Of a DNA stretch of 64,000 nt, positions 54,791 through 62,968 are shown piece after piece; the stretch's first letter is position 1; the number at the start of each line of letters is the position of its first letter. Both the position numbers and the translations under genes were made by a program. This DNA is from Leisingera thetidis (GTDB lineage Bacteria > Pseudomonadota > Alphaproteobacteria > Rhodobacterales > Rhodobacteraceae): the NCBI RefSeq assembly GCF_025857195.1, contig NZ_CP109787.1, positions 3,909,001-3,973,000 of the forward strand, given 5' to 3'. The notes beneath the pieces were generated by a model. The model ran no database searches, had not been told where the DNA came from, and worked only from the letters and a program-made list of their open reading frames with translations.

Positions 54791-55555
54791 TCAGGCGCTG
54801 CGCAGGAAGACAGGCTTGTCCGGTGCCGACATCGCCGGCTGATAGGCATAGCCGCCGGAATCGAAATCCTTGAGGCTTTCCGCATCCGTCAGCCGCTGCT
54901 GGATGATGAACCGGGCCATCGCGCCGCGGGCGCGCTTGGCATAGAAGCTCACCACCTTGGGGCTGCCGTTCTTGTCTTCCATGAAGACCGGCGTGAACAC
55001 CCGCAGCTTCAGCGCGGCCAGATCCACCGCGCCGAAATATTCCTGGCTGGCGCAGTTGACCAGCACGCTGGTGCCGGCGGCCTCGGCCTGCGCGTTCAAG
55101 GCGTCCGAAATCTTGCGGCCCCAGAACTCATAGAGGTTCCTGCCGCGCGGATTCTTCAGCCGCGAGCCCATCTCCAGCCGGTAGGGCTGCATCGCATCCA
55201 GCGGCCGCAGCACGCCGTAAAGCCCCGACAGGATGCGCAGATGGTCCTGCGCCCAGGCCATTTCGTCCGCGTCCAGCGAAGACGCCTCCAGCCCCTGGTA
55301 GGTGTCGCCGGCAAAGGCCAGCGCCGCCGGGCGGGTGGCGCCGGTTTTCGGATCGGCGGCAAAGTCCTGAAAGCGGCCATAGTTCAACCTGGCCAGATCC
55401 TCGCTGATGTGCATCAGCTTCATCAGATCCGCCACCGACTGTTCCCGCGCCACGGCGGCCAGCGCCACCGCGTCGTCGTGAAGCGCGGGCCAGGTCATCT
55501 CCTGATCCCGTTCCGCCCAGTCCAGCTTCTTGGCCGGAGAGGTCACTGCCAGCAT
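54791..55555 (-). CDS. yaaA: YaaA peroxide-stress protein (DUF328)
   Basis: A 254-residue protein of the YaaA family, which lowers free iron and limits oxidative DNA damage in Escherichia coli. It starts MLAVTSPAKKLDW and contains LSGLYGVLRPLDAMQPYRLEMG (split as LSGLYGVLRPLD and PYRLEMG), NCASQEYF and KVVSFYAKRARG, all family hallmarks. Length is normal. It lies directly downstream of recQ on the same strand with a 30-base gap. Confidence 0.93.
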   Translation of the reverse strand: MLAVTSPAKKLDWAERDQEMTWPALHDDAVALAAVAREQSVADLMKLMHISEDLARLNYGRFQDFAADPKTGATRPAALAFAGDTYQGLEASSLDADEMAWAQDHLRILSGLYGVLRPLDAMQPYRLEMGSRLKNPRGRNLYEFWGRKISDALNAQAEAAGTSVLVNCASQEYFGAVDLAALKLRVFTPVFMEDKNGSPKVVSFYAKRARGAMARFIIQQRLTDAESLKDFDSGGYAYQPAMSAPDKPVFLRSA

Positions 55556-55585
55556 GTTCTGCCCCCTTTTGATCTTGGCGCGACC

Positions 55586-57643
55586 CTACCCCGCGCCGCG
55601 CAGGACGTCCAGAAACGCCGCAGCGAAACGTTCGGCGCGGCGCTCCCCCAGCAGCCGCGCAACACCGGTCTCGTCATCCGCGCGCATCTGCGCCACCTTG
55701 GCCAGCAGCGAGGCCGAGCAGGTCAGCGGCTTCAGCGTGCCGCAGTGCCCACGCGCCAGCTGCGCCTGCACCTCCAGCAGCGCGTCATAGACGGACCCGG
55801 AGCCGCGCCCCGCCAGTTTGCGCCGTGCCGGGTGCAGCTGTTCCGCCGCGCCGGTGATCACGGACAGGAAGTCGTCGCCGTAGCGCTCCAGCTTCTTGGC
55901 GCCGACGCCGTTGATCCGCGCCATATGGTCGAGGGTTTCCGGGCGCATCTCGGCCATCTCGATCAGGGTGCGGTCGGGGAAGATCACATAGGCCGGCACT
56001 TTCTGCGCCTCGGCCAGCGCGCGGCGCTTGGCCTTCAGCGCCGACAGCAGCGGCGCGTCTTCCTCGGAGACCAGCGCCTTCACTGCCGGGCGGCGGTCGG
56101 CAGATTTGATGGTGTCGCGGCGCAGCTCGATCGACTGTTCGCCGCGCAGGATCGGCAGCGCCGCCTCGGTAAAGCGCAGCGCGCCGTGGCGCTCCGGGTC
56201 GGGGCGCAAGAGGTCGTGGCCCATCATCTGCCGGAACACCGCCTGCCACTGGCGCTTGCCGAACTCCTTGCCGCAGCCGTAAACCGACAGCTGGTCATGG
56301 CGCTTGGCCCGGATCCGCTCATTGTCGGCCCCCAGCAGGATGTCGATCAGGTGGCCGGAACCGAACCATTCCTCGGTCCGCAGCACCGCCGACAGCGCCT
56401 TCCTCACCACGGTGGTGCCGTCGAACACATCAGCCGGGCTGTCGCAGAGGTCGCAGTTGCCGCAGGGCGCAGCCTCCTCGCCAAAATAGGCAAGCAGCTT
56501 CTGGCGGCGGCAGCGCAGCGCCTCGGCCAGCCCCAGGAGCGCGTTGAGCCGGGCGTGATCGGCGCCGCGGCGCTCGGGCGGGGCAAGGCCTTCGTCAATC
56601 TGGGAGCGGCGCAGGCGGATGTCATCGGGGCCGAACAGGGTGAGGGTTTCGGCAGGCGCCCCGTCCCGGCCGGCACGGCCGATCTCCTGGTAATAGGCTT
56701 CGATGGATTTCGGCAGGTCGGCGTGGGCCACCCAGCGGATGTCGGGCTTGTCGATGCCCATCCCGAAGGCCACGGTGGCGACCACGATCAGCCCGTCCTC
56801 GCGGGCAAAGCGGATTTCGACCTGGCGGCGGTCCTCTGCGTCCATGCCGCCGTGATAGAAACAGGCGGAATGGCCGGCCTCGCGCAATGCAGCGGACAGC
56901 GCCTCGGTTTTGGCGCGGGTGCCGCAGTAGACGATGCCGGACTGGCCCTTGCGGGCGGCGGCGAACTCCAGGATCTGGCGGCGCGGGCTGTCCTTGGCGC
57001 CAAAGGCCAGGTGGATGTTGGGCCGGTCGAACCCGCGCAGGAAGCTGCGCGGCGCCGCGCCGTCGAACAGCTTCTGGACGATTTCTTCCTGGGTTTCCTG
57101 ATCCGCCGTTGCGGTGAAGGCGGCCAGCGGCACGCCGAGGGTCTGCCGCAGTTCGCCGATGCGCAGGTAGTCGGGGCGGAAGTCATGGCCCCACTGGCTG
57201 ACGCAATGGGCCTCATCGACCGCGATCAGGCTGACGCCGATCCGGCGCAGCATGCCCATCGCCGCGCCCGAAGCCAGCCGTTCCGGCGCCATGTAGAGAA
57301 GTTTCAGCCGCCCGGCCTCGATCGCCTCCCAGACCATTTCGGTCTCTTCATCGGTGTTGCCGGAGGTGAGCGCGCCGGCGCTGACGCCGGCCTCCTGCAG
57401 GGCGCGGACCTGGTCGCGCATCAGCGCGATCAGCGGCGAGATCACCACCGTTATGCCGTCGCGCAGCAGTGCCGGCAGCTGATAGCACAGCGACTTGCCG
57501 CCGCCCGTGGGCATGATCGCCAGCACGTTTTCCCCAGCGGTCACGGCATCGACAATCTCCTCCTGCCCGGGGCGGAAGGCGTCGAAGCCGAAGATCTCGC
57601 GCAGGATCGGGGACGCGCCTGTCAGGGCTGCCGGGGCTGTCAT
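55586..57643 (-). CDS. recQ: ATP-dependent DNA helicase RecQ
   Basis: A 685-residue superfamily 2 helicase. Walker A is TGGGKS (about 46-51), motif II is DEAH (143-146) followed by CVSQWGHDFRPDY. The zinc-binding domain shows PCGNCDLC with an upstream cysteine, then a winged-helix region and a C-terminal HRDC domain (FPDRTLIEMAEMRP to VGAKKLERYGDDFL). It unwinds recombination intermediates and stalled forks. The start MTAPAALTG at 57643 was preferred over a cysteine-rich extension. The upstream yggT gene ends at its own terminator. Confidence 0.94.
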   Translation of the reverse strand: MTAPAALTGASPILREIFGFDAFRPGQEEIVDAVTAGENVLAIMPTGGGKSLCYQLPALLRDGITVVISPLIALMRDQVRALQEAGVSAGALTSGNTDEETEMVWEAIEAGRLKLLYMAPERLASGAAMGMLRRIGVSLIAVDEAHCVSQWGHDFRPDYLRIGELRQTLGVPLAAFTATADQETQEEIVQKLFDGAAPRSFLRGFDRPNIHLAFGAKDSPRRQILEFAAARKGQSGIVYCGTRAKTEALSAALREAGHSACFYHGGMDAEDRRQVEIRFAREDGLIVVATVAFGMGIDKPDIRWVAHADLPKSIEAYYQEIGRAGRDGAPAETLTLFGPDDIRLRRSQIDEGLAPPERRGADHARLNALLGLAEALRCRRQKLLAYFGEEAAPCGNCDLCDSPADVFDGTTVVRKALSAVLRTEEWFGSGHLIDILLGADNERIRAKRHDQLSVYGCGKEFGKRQWQAVFRQMMGHDLLRPDPERHGALRFTEAALPILRGEQSIELRRDTIKSADRRPAVKALVSEEDAPLLSALKAKRRALAEAQKVPAYVIFPDRTLIEMAEMRPETLDHMARINGVGAKKLERYGDDFLSVITGAAEQLHPARRKLAGRGSGSVYDALLEVQAQLARGHCGTLKPLTCSASLLAKVAQMRADDETGVARLLGERRAERFAAAFLDVLRGAG

Positions 57644-57732
57644 GGGGGCAAGGGGCCTCAATGTGGTGGTGGTCTGCTCGTCTTGGCAGGCACAATCCCA
57701 CAGGAGGCATAGGGCGGCAAGGGCTGCCACGC

Positions 57733-57757
57733 AAAAGCCCGGCGAAAGCCGCCGGGC
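57733..57757 (-). terminator. Intrinsic terminator after yggT
   Basis: On the minus strand GCCCGGCG-GCTTT-CGCCGGGC is a perfect 8-bp stem followed by TTTT. It stands 15 bases after the yggT stop and separates it from recQ. Confidence 0.85.
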
Positions 57758-57771
57758 CGGGCGCGCTCAGA

Positions 57772-58059
57772 TCAGTAGAACGCAGCCATATTGTTCATCA
57801 GGACAATGCGCAGCGCGTAGACGGCAACCAGCACCACCAGCGGCGCCAGGTCGAGCCCGCCCATGTTCGGTATCAGGCGGCGCACCGGGGCATAGAGCGG
57901 TTCCAGGATCCGGTTCAGCCCGTACCAGATCTGCGCCACCAGCTGCTGGTGCAGGTTCAGCACCTGGAAGTTGATCAGCCAGCTCATGATCACATGGGCA
58001 ATGATGAAGAACCAGACGATGTCCAGGATCAGCATCAGGATTTGGAACAGCGAGACCAT
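57772..58059 (-). CDS. YggT family membrane protein
   Basis: A 95-residue protein with two transmembrane segments (ILMLILDIVWFFIIAHVIMSW and LAPLVVLVAVYALRIVLM, quoted within the limit) around a loop with NRILEPLYAPVRRLIPNMGGLDLAP, abridged here to LEPLYAPVRRLIP. This is the YggT pattern, linked to osmotic tolerance and, in Gram-positive bacteria, to cell division (YlmG). ATG 58059 gives the standard N-terminus MVSLFQILML. It ends at a strong terminator. Confidence 0.88.
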   Translation of the reverse strand: MVSLFQILMLILDIVWFFIIAHVIMSWLINFQVLNLHQQLVAQIWYGLNRILEPLYAPVRRLIPNMGGLDLAPLVVLVAVYALRIVLMNNMAAFY

Positions 58060-58193
58060 CTCATATTTCCCTCTTTCGAACAGCCACACAGGTAAGCAGA
58101 CGCGGCGGAATGCGCAAGGCTTCCGCGAGGTTGCGGTTGACGCGCTGTAAACGGGTGGCATCACGGGCACATGGCATCAAGGAGCGCGCGCCG

Positions 58194-58742
58194 ATGTACC
58201 CGATTTTCCGCCTGATCAAGGATACCGTTCTGGCCAGCCGGATGGAGCGGCTGCCGATCACCGGGCTGCATGTCTCGCATCACATCTGCTGGCCCTGGGA
58301 CCTGGACATGTGGATGGAGCTGAACAACGGCCGCACCATGACGCTGTATGACCTGGGCCGCACCATGCTGGCACAGCGGGCCGGGCTGATCGGCGCGCTG
58401 AAAAGGAACCGCTGGGGGCTGACGGTGGCGGGATCCTCGGTGCGCTACCGCCGCCGCATCCGCGGGTTCGAGCGGTTCGAGATGCGCAGCCGCGCCGCGG
58501 GCTGGGATGACCGCTTCATCTATGTCGAGCAGTCGATGTGGAAGAAAAACGGCGACTGCGCCAGCCATGTGATGCTGCGCACGGCGGTGACGGACCGCAA
58601 CGGCATCGTGCCGCCGGCCAAGGTGCTGGCGGCGCTGGGGCAGGACACCGCGGCCTCGCCCGAGCTGCCCGGCTGGATCAAGGACTGGTGCCGGGCGGAT
58701 GCCGGCCGCCCCTGGCCGCCGATGCAGGACGGGCTTGCCTAG
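58194..58742 (+). CDS. Acyl-CoA thioesterase-like hotdog protein (4HBT family)
   Basis: A 182-residue protein with one hotdog domain. The active-site helix region reads WPWDLDMWMELNNGRTMTLYDLGR, given here as DLDMWMELNNGR followed by YDLGR, the THEM6-like version of the 4-hydroxybenzoyl-CoA thioesterase motif. The strand GLTVAGSSVRYRRRIRGFE follows. It probably hydrolyses an acyl-CoA; substrate unknown. AAGGAG at 58179-58184 supports the ATG. It begins a rightward run with the UMF1 transporter and mepA. Confidence 0.8.
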   Translation: MYPIFRLIKDTVLASRMERLPITGLHVSHHICWPWDLDMWMELNNGRTMTLYDLGRTMLAQRAGLIGALKRNRWGLTVAGSSVRYRRRIRGFERFEMRSRAAGWDDRFIYVEQSMWKKNGDCASHVMLRTAVTDRNGIVPPAKVLAALGQDTAASPELPGWIKDWCRADAGRPWPPMQDGLA

Positions 58743-58792
58743 GCCCCTGCCCGCCTGCCATACCTGAAGGCAACAATAACAAGAGGCCGGGC

Positions 58793-60157
58793 ATGCAGCA
58801 GGTTTCCACGCGCAAGCGGATCTGGGGATGGTGGTTCTTCGACTGGGCCAGCCAGCCTTATCAGACACTGCTGGTCACCTTTGTGTTCAGCCCGTTCTTT
58901 GCCGCCGTTGCGGCGGAGTATTTCATGGCCGAAGGCCTGGCGGACGAGGCCGCCAAGGCGCAGGCGCAGACCATCTGGTCGATGTGTTTGACCGTGACCG
59001 GGCTGATCATCGGCTTCGGCGCGCCGTTCCTGGGGGCGATGGCCGATATCACCGGCCGCCGTCTGCCGTGGATCATGATGTTTTCACTGATGTATCTGAT
59101 CGGTGCCTGGGGGCTGTGGCACATGGATCCCGCGGGCAGCAACCTGTGGTGGATGCTGGTCAGCTTCGGCTTTGGCTTCATCGGCGCCGAATTCGCGCTG
59201 ATCTTTGTCAATGCGCAGCTGCCCACGCTCGCCAGCCGCGAGGATGTGGGCGACATCTCCGGGTCGGGCTTTGCCTTCGGCTATCTCGGCGGGGTGATTG
59301 CGCTGTTCATCATGCTGCTGCTGTTTGTCGAGCAAAGTTCCGGCAGGACGCTGATCGGCCTCAGCCCGGCCTTCGGCCTGGATCCGGAGGCAAAGGAGGG
59401 CACCCGCGCCGTCGGCCCCTTTACCGCGGTCTGGTTTGCCGTCTTCATGATCCCCTATTTCCTGTGGGTGAAGGACCGCGGTGCCACCGGCCGGAAGGCC
59501 AGCCCGGGCAAGGCCTGGCAGATGGTGGTCAAGCTGGTCTCCGGCCTGCGCCACCGGCTGAGCCTGGCGACCTACCTGGGGTCTTCGATGTTCTACCGCG
59601 ACGCGCTCAACGGGCTGTACGGCTTTGGCGGTGTCTACGCCAAGCTGGTGCTGGAGTGGGAGATCACCCAGATCGGCGTGTTCGGCATTGTCGCGGCGCT
59701 GGCAGCCACCCTGTTCAGCTGGCTCGGCGGCAAGGCGGACCGGCGGCTGGGCCCGAAACCGGTGATCATCGCCTCGATCCTGATCCTGGCCTTTGTCTGC
59801 CTGGTTATCGTCAGCATGTCGCGCGACCAGATTTTCGGCATCCCGCTGGCCGAAGGCTCGACGCTGCCGGATGCGGTGTTCTTCGGCTGCGGCGTGCTGA
59901 TCGGCGGCTTCGGCGGCATCCTGCAGGCGGCCAGCCGCAGCCTGATGGTGCGCCACACCAGCCCCGCGGACGCCACCGAGAGCTTTGGCCTTTATGGCCT
60001 GTCGGGCCGCGCAACGGCCTTTCTGGCCCCGGCGCTGATCGGCGCCGCCACCACGGTGACGGGCAGCGCCCGGCTGGGGATTGCCCCGGTGATCGGGCTG
60101 TTTCTGATCGGATTGATACTGTTATTCTGGGTTCAAGGAGAAGGAGATCAGGGTTGA
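58793..60157 (+). CDS. UMF1-type MFS transporter
   Basis: A 454-residue inner-membrane protein with about twelve helices. It begins RIWGWWFFDWASQPY and has GAMADITGRRLPW and AQLPTLASREDVGDISGSGFAFGYLGG (cited as LPTLASREDVG and SGSGFAFGYLGG), which identify the UMF1 family (relatives of yeast Atg22 vacuolar amino-acid exporters). In bacteria the substrate is unknown. The stop overlaps the mepA TTG start, so the two are translationally coupled. Confidence 0.9.
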   Translation: MQQVSTRKRIWGWWFFDWASQPYQTLLVTFVFSPFFAAVAAEYFMAEGLADEAAKAQAQTIWSMCLTVTGLIIGFGAPFLGAMADITGRRLPWIMMFSLMYLIGAWGLWHMDPAGSNLWWMLVSFGFGFIGAEFALIFVNAQLPTLASREDVGDISGSGFAFGYLGGVIALFIMLLLFVEQSSGRTLIGLSPAFGLDPEAKEGTRAVGPFTAVWFAVFMIPYFLWVKDRGATGRKASPGKAWQMVVKLVSGLRHRLSLATYLGSSMFYRDALNGLYGFGGVYAKLVLEWEITQIGVFGIVAALAATLFSWLGGKADRRLGPKPVIIASILILAFVCLVIVSMSRDQIFGIPLAEGSTLPDAVFFGCGVLIGGFGGILQAASRSLMVRHTSPADATESFGLYGLSGRATAFLAPALIGAATTVTGSARLGIAPVIGLFLIGLILLFWVQGEGDQG

Positions 60158-61023
60158 GACTGTTACTTGCCTTTTGTTTAGCGGTTGCGGGTTTCTGTAG
60201 TCCGGCAAGCGCACAAACCCCCGCCAAGGCCCTGTTCGGAGCCAAGCCCAGCGCCTCGCAGCAGCGCCCCGCGCCGTTCGGCTCCTACGCCAAGGGCTGT
60301 GTTGCCGGTGCGGCCCAGCTGCCCGAAACCGGCCCCACCTGGCAGGCGATGCGGCTGAGCCGCAACCGCAACTGGGGCCACCCCGCAGCAATTGATTTTG
60401 TTCAGGATCTCAGCCGGTTTGCCGCCAGGCAGCGCGGCTGGAAGGGGCTTTACATCGGCGACATCAGCCAGCCGCGCGGCGGGCCGATGCTGTCGGGCCA
60501 CCGCAGCCATCAGATCGGCCTGGATATCGACATCTGGATGCGGCCGCCGGACCGGCTGAACCTCAGCCGCAGTGCGCGCGAGAACATCTCCTCGATCTCC
60601 ATGCGCCGGGCCAAGGGCGCCTATGTGAACGCGGGCTGGACGCGGGCGCACCACGAGATCCTCAAGGCCGCGGCCCAGGACAAGCGGGTGGCGCGGATCT
60701 TTGTCTTTCCCGGCGCCAAGGTGCAGATGTGCAATGACGAGAAGGGCGACCGCCGCTGGCTGCGCAAGATCCGGCCCTGGTGGGGGCACCACTACCACTT
60801 CCATGTGCGGCTGGCCTGCCCGCGCGGCGCGCGCGGCTGTGTCGATCAGGCCGCGCCGCCCAAGGGCGACGGCTGCGCCGAGGCGCAGCAGTGGGTGAAC
60901 AACATCCTGAACCCGCCGCCGCCGAAACCGGTTGACCCCAACGCGCCAAGGCCTAAACCGCGGCGGGACTACACCCTTTCGGACCTGCCCAAGCAATGCG
61001 CCTCCGTTCTGCAATCCAACTGA
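60154..61023 (+). CDS. mepA: Penicillin-insensitive murein endopeptidase
   Basis: A 289-residue periplasmic M74 metallopeptidase that cuts cross-links in peptidoglycan. Residues 1-20 are a signal peptide (LLLAFCLAVAGFCSPASA). Zinc ligands are visible in SGHRSHQIGLDID (His116, His119, Asp124/126) and HYHFHVRL (His215, His217). The tail is proline rich. No ATG fits: the TTG at 60154 overlaps the preceding TGA (TTGA) and follows AAGGAG, and it gives an intact signal peptide. The 3' end overlaps the next gene by 28 bases. Confidence 0.92.
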   Translation: MRLLLAFCLAVAGFCSPASAQTPAKALFGAKPSASQQRPAPFGSYAKGCVAGAAQLPETGPTWQAMRLSRNRNWGHPAAIDFVQDLSRFAARQRGWKGLYIGDISQPRGGPMLSGHRSHQIGLDIDIWMRPPDRLNLSRSARENISSISMRRAKGAYVNAGWTRAHHEILKAAAQDKRVARIFVFPGAKVQMCNDEKGDRRWLRKIRPWWGHHYHFHVRLACPRGARGCVDQAAPPKGDGCAEAQQWVNNILNPPPPKPVDPNAPRPKPRRDYTLSDLPKQCASVLQSN

Positions 61024-61907
61024 CCCTGGCCCTGGCGGCGGCTGCCGGACTGGCCGCCGCCGCCTATGCGGCCAACCGCCCCCCGGCAGCGGCTGGCAAG
61101 GCGCGGTACCTCGGCAGCTATACCTGGAAGCTGAACCAGCCGTGGTTCGGCGGGTTTTCGGCGCTCGATCTCAGCGACGGCGGCAGGTCCATGACCGTGC
61201 TCAGCGACCGCGCGACGCTGGTGGCAGCGCAGATCCAACGCAGCCGGGGCGCCATTACCGGTGTCACGGCCCAAAGCGCCCATGGCCTGCGCGCCTCCAC
61301 CGGCAAACCGCTTAAGGGGCGGTCCGGCGACAGTGAGGGCCTGGCCGTGGCCGCGGACGGCAGCCGCTACATCTCCTTCGAAGGAGCTGCGCGTGTCGCC
61401 CGCTACCGCACCGCGCAAGGCCGCGCCAAGGTGCTGCCGCGCCCCAAGGCCTTCCGCAGGCTGCCGCCCAACAAATCGCTGGAAACCCTGGCAATCGATT
61501 CCCGCGGGCATCTTTACACCCTGCCCGAACGGGCGCTGGACACACACGGGCAGATCCCGGTGTGGCGCTGGAACGGCCGCCGCTGGTCGCGCCCCTTCAG
61601 CCTGCCGCCCGAGGGCAACTTCCTGCCGGTGGATGCCGACTTCGGCCCCGACGGCCGGTTCTACCTGCTGGAGCGCGACTTCACCCTGCTCGGTTTCCGC
61701 AGCCGCCTGCGCCGCTGGGACATCACCGCCGCAGGCCCGGTGAAGGAAGCCATCCTGCTGCAGACCGGCCCCGGCACCCACGACAACCTTGAGGGCTTGT
61801 CGGTCTGGGCCGATGACACCGGGCGCCTGCGCGCCACCATGGTGTCGGACGACAATTTCCTGCCGCTGCAGCGCACCGAGCTGGTGGAATACGCCCTGCC
61901 CCGCTGA
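60996..61907 (+). CDS. Exported esterase-like phytase-family protein
   Basis: A 303-residue secreted protein. Residues 1-26 are a signal peptide ending AAYAA. The rest is a beta-propeller-like domain of the 'esterase-like activity of phytase' family, with GGFSALDLSDGGRSMTVLSD, GDSEGLAVAADG, NKSLETLAIDSRGHLYTLPE and HDNLEGLSVWADDTG as repeat-like blades. Catalytic function is unproven for this family. Its start lies inside mepA (28-base overlap), so it is co-transcribed; a role in the periplasm beside MepA is possible. Confidence 0.82.
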   Translation: MRLRSAIQLTLALAAAAGLAAAAYAANRPPAAAGKARYLGSYTWKLNQPWFGGFSALDLSDGGRSMTVLSDRATLVAAQIQRSRGAITGVTAQSAHGLRASTGKPLKGRSGDSEGLAVAADGSRYISFEGAARVARYRTAQGRAKVLPRPKAFRRLPPNKSLETLAIDSRGHLYTLPERALDTHGQIPVWRWNGRRWSRPFSLPPEGNFLPVDADFGPDGRFYLLERDFTLLGFRSRLRRWDITAAGPVKEAILLQTGPGTHDNLEGLSVWADDTGRLRATMVSDDNFLPLQRTELVEYALPR

Positions 61908-61919
61908 CCGCAGGCGCCC

Positions 61920-61991
61920 GCGCCGCGCCAGCGGCGCCACGCCCAACCGGGAGGGGGCGTTCGCCGAATGCACCGCGAGCGGGCGGGAGCC
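61920..61991 (+). repeat. Two-hairpin intergenic element, copy 8
   Basis: Hairpin 1 GCGCCGC-GCCA-GCGGCGC (61920-61937), CACGCCCAAC, hairpin 2 GGCGTTC-GCC-GAATGCACC region (57-74 of this block), then GCGGGCGGGAGCC. It begins 12 bases after the esterase-like stop and may end that operon. Confidence 0.7.
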
Positions 61992-62099
61992 TTTCCTGAA
62001 ACCGGACAACTTGCCCTTGAGGCCGGAACATTTTAAAGGGGCCGGTCTTTTGCTGCCGCGGACTGCGTCTGCGCGCCCCGAAACAAACGGATCCGACCC

Positions 62100-62735
62100 A
62101 TGACCCGCACGCATATTCCCGGCATCCTTGCCATGGCCGCCGTGGTGCTGGCCTCCAACGTCCTGGTGCAATTCCTGTTCGGCCAGTGGCTGACATGGGG
62201 CGCCTTCACCTACCCGGCCGCCTTTCTGGTCACCGATGTGATGAACCGGGTCTACGGCGCCGCCGCTGCGCGCAAGGTGGTGCTGGCCGGGTTCATCACC
62301 GGGGTGATCTGCTCGCTGATCGGCACCCGGATCATGCTGCAGGGCGACGGCTTCACCTATCCGGCCGTCACCCTGCGGATTGCGCTTGGCTCCGGCCTGG
62401 CCTTCCTGACGGCACAGATGCTGGATATCGCGGTCTTTGCCGCCCTGCGCGAGGGAAAATGGTGGCGTGCGCCGCTGGCCTCCACCCTGATCGGCTCTTC
62501 GGCGGACACTGCCATCTTCTTTACCGTGGCCTTTTCCGTCTCCCTGCGCGGGCTGGAGCCGGCCAACGACGTCTCCTGGGCGGGAGACATGCTGCCGCTG
62601 ATCGGACAGGGGCCGGTTGTGCCGTATTGGGTTTCCCTGGCATTTGCCGATTGGCTGGTGAAACTGACGCTTGCCCTGGCCGCACTTGTGCCTTTCCGCA
62701 TCATCGTGCGTAAACTGACCAAAAAGACCACATGA
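62100..62735 (+). CDS. yhhQ: YhhQ/VUT-family queuosine precursor transporter
   Basis: A 211-residue inner-membrane protein with about six helices. The segment TWGAFTYPAAFLVTDVMNRVYG, cited as TYPAAFLVTDVMNRVYG, and the later SSADTAIFFTVAF are the marks of the VUT/ECF-like family to which the preQ0/preQ1 importer YhhQ belongs. No preQ1 riboswitch is apparent upstream. It is followed by the arfB leader, whose -35 begins eight bases after the stop codon. Confidence 0.88.
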   Translation: MTRTHIPGILAMAAVVLASNVLVQFLFGQWLTWGAFTYPAAFLVTDVMNRVYGAAAARKVVLAGFITGVICSLIGTRIMLQGDGFTYPAVTLRIALGSGLAFLTAQMLDIAVFAALREGKWWRAPLASTLIGSSADTAIFFTVAFSVSLRGLEPANDVSWAGDMLPLIGQGPVVPYWVSLAFADWLVKLTLALAALVPFRIIVRKLTKKTT

Positions 62736-62742
62736 TTTTGTT

Positions 62743-62771
62743 TTGACATTAACCGAATCTGTGGCAGGCTG
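62743..62771 (+). promoter_or_regulatory. Predicted promoter of the arfB leader
   Basis: TTGACA at 62743-62748 is a perfect -35. At a 17-base spacing the -10 would be AGGCTG (62766-62771), which is weak. The predicted start is near 62778. Confidence 0.5.
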
Positions 62772-62792
62772 GGGGCACACGAAACATCAGAA

Positions 62793-62920
62793 AGGAGGTG
62801 CCCATTGTCTAGAGAAGCTATGGAGAGCAGTGCCGGAACAGTTCAGAAGGAGTGCGGCCGAGGCAGCCCTTGGTACGTATAGACCCCTGAATTGGTGCTG
62901 ACCTAACCGGTGCACCTCCT
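62793..62920 (+). ncRNA. Structured leader RNA upstream of arfB
   Basis: The element is closed by helix P1, AGGAGGTGC (62793-62801) with GCACCTCCT (62912-62920), nine perfect pairs extended by two more past a bulge. Inside, helix P2 pairs CAGTTCAG (62839-62846) with CTGAATTG (62887-62894), and CAGTGCC (62828-62834) can extend it with GGTGCTG. A small hairpin CCGAGG-CAGC-CCTTGG caps it. P1 hides the Shine-Dalgarno of the internal ORF. It does not match SRP RNA, tmRNA or any riboswitch I know. The transcript would continue into the terminator at 62930. Confidence 0.6.
62805..62882 (+). CDS. Putative 25-codon leader ORF
   Basis: A TTG at 62805 opens a 25-residue frame ending at TAG 62880-62882. 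It is preceded by AAAGGAGGTG (62791-62800), nine bases of which match the full 16S anti-SD complement, at good spacing. That is far better than the sites of most genes in this window. The peptide runs LSREAMESSAG at the start and GRGSPWYV at the end. The C-terminal Ser-Pro-Trp-Tyr-Val before the stop is a candidate slow or stalling context. There is no membrane segment. Function inferred only from context. Confidence 0.55.
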   Translation: MSREAMESSAGTVQKECGRGSPWYV

Positions 62921-62941
62921 ATCATCTCGAAGGGCTGTTCC
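62835..62941 (+). promoter_or_regulatory. Alternative antiterminator pairing
   Basis: GGAACAGTTC (62835-62844) can pair with GGGCTGTTCC (62932-62941): ten pairs, two of them G-U. This is exclusive with both P2 (shares 62839-62844) and the terminator (uses its 5' arm). The same GGAACAG string forms the terminator's 3' arm. Confidence 0.5.
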
Positions 62942-62968
62942 CCGCGTGTGGAACAGCCCTTTCGATTT
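62930..62968 (+). terminator. Terminator just upstream of arfB
   Basis: AAGGGCTGTTCC (62930-62941), an eight-base loop and GGAACAGCCCTT (62950-62961) form 12 perfect pairs, followed by the imperfect U-tract TCGATTT. It ends 25 bases before the arfB ATG. Confidence 0.75.
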
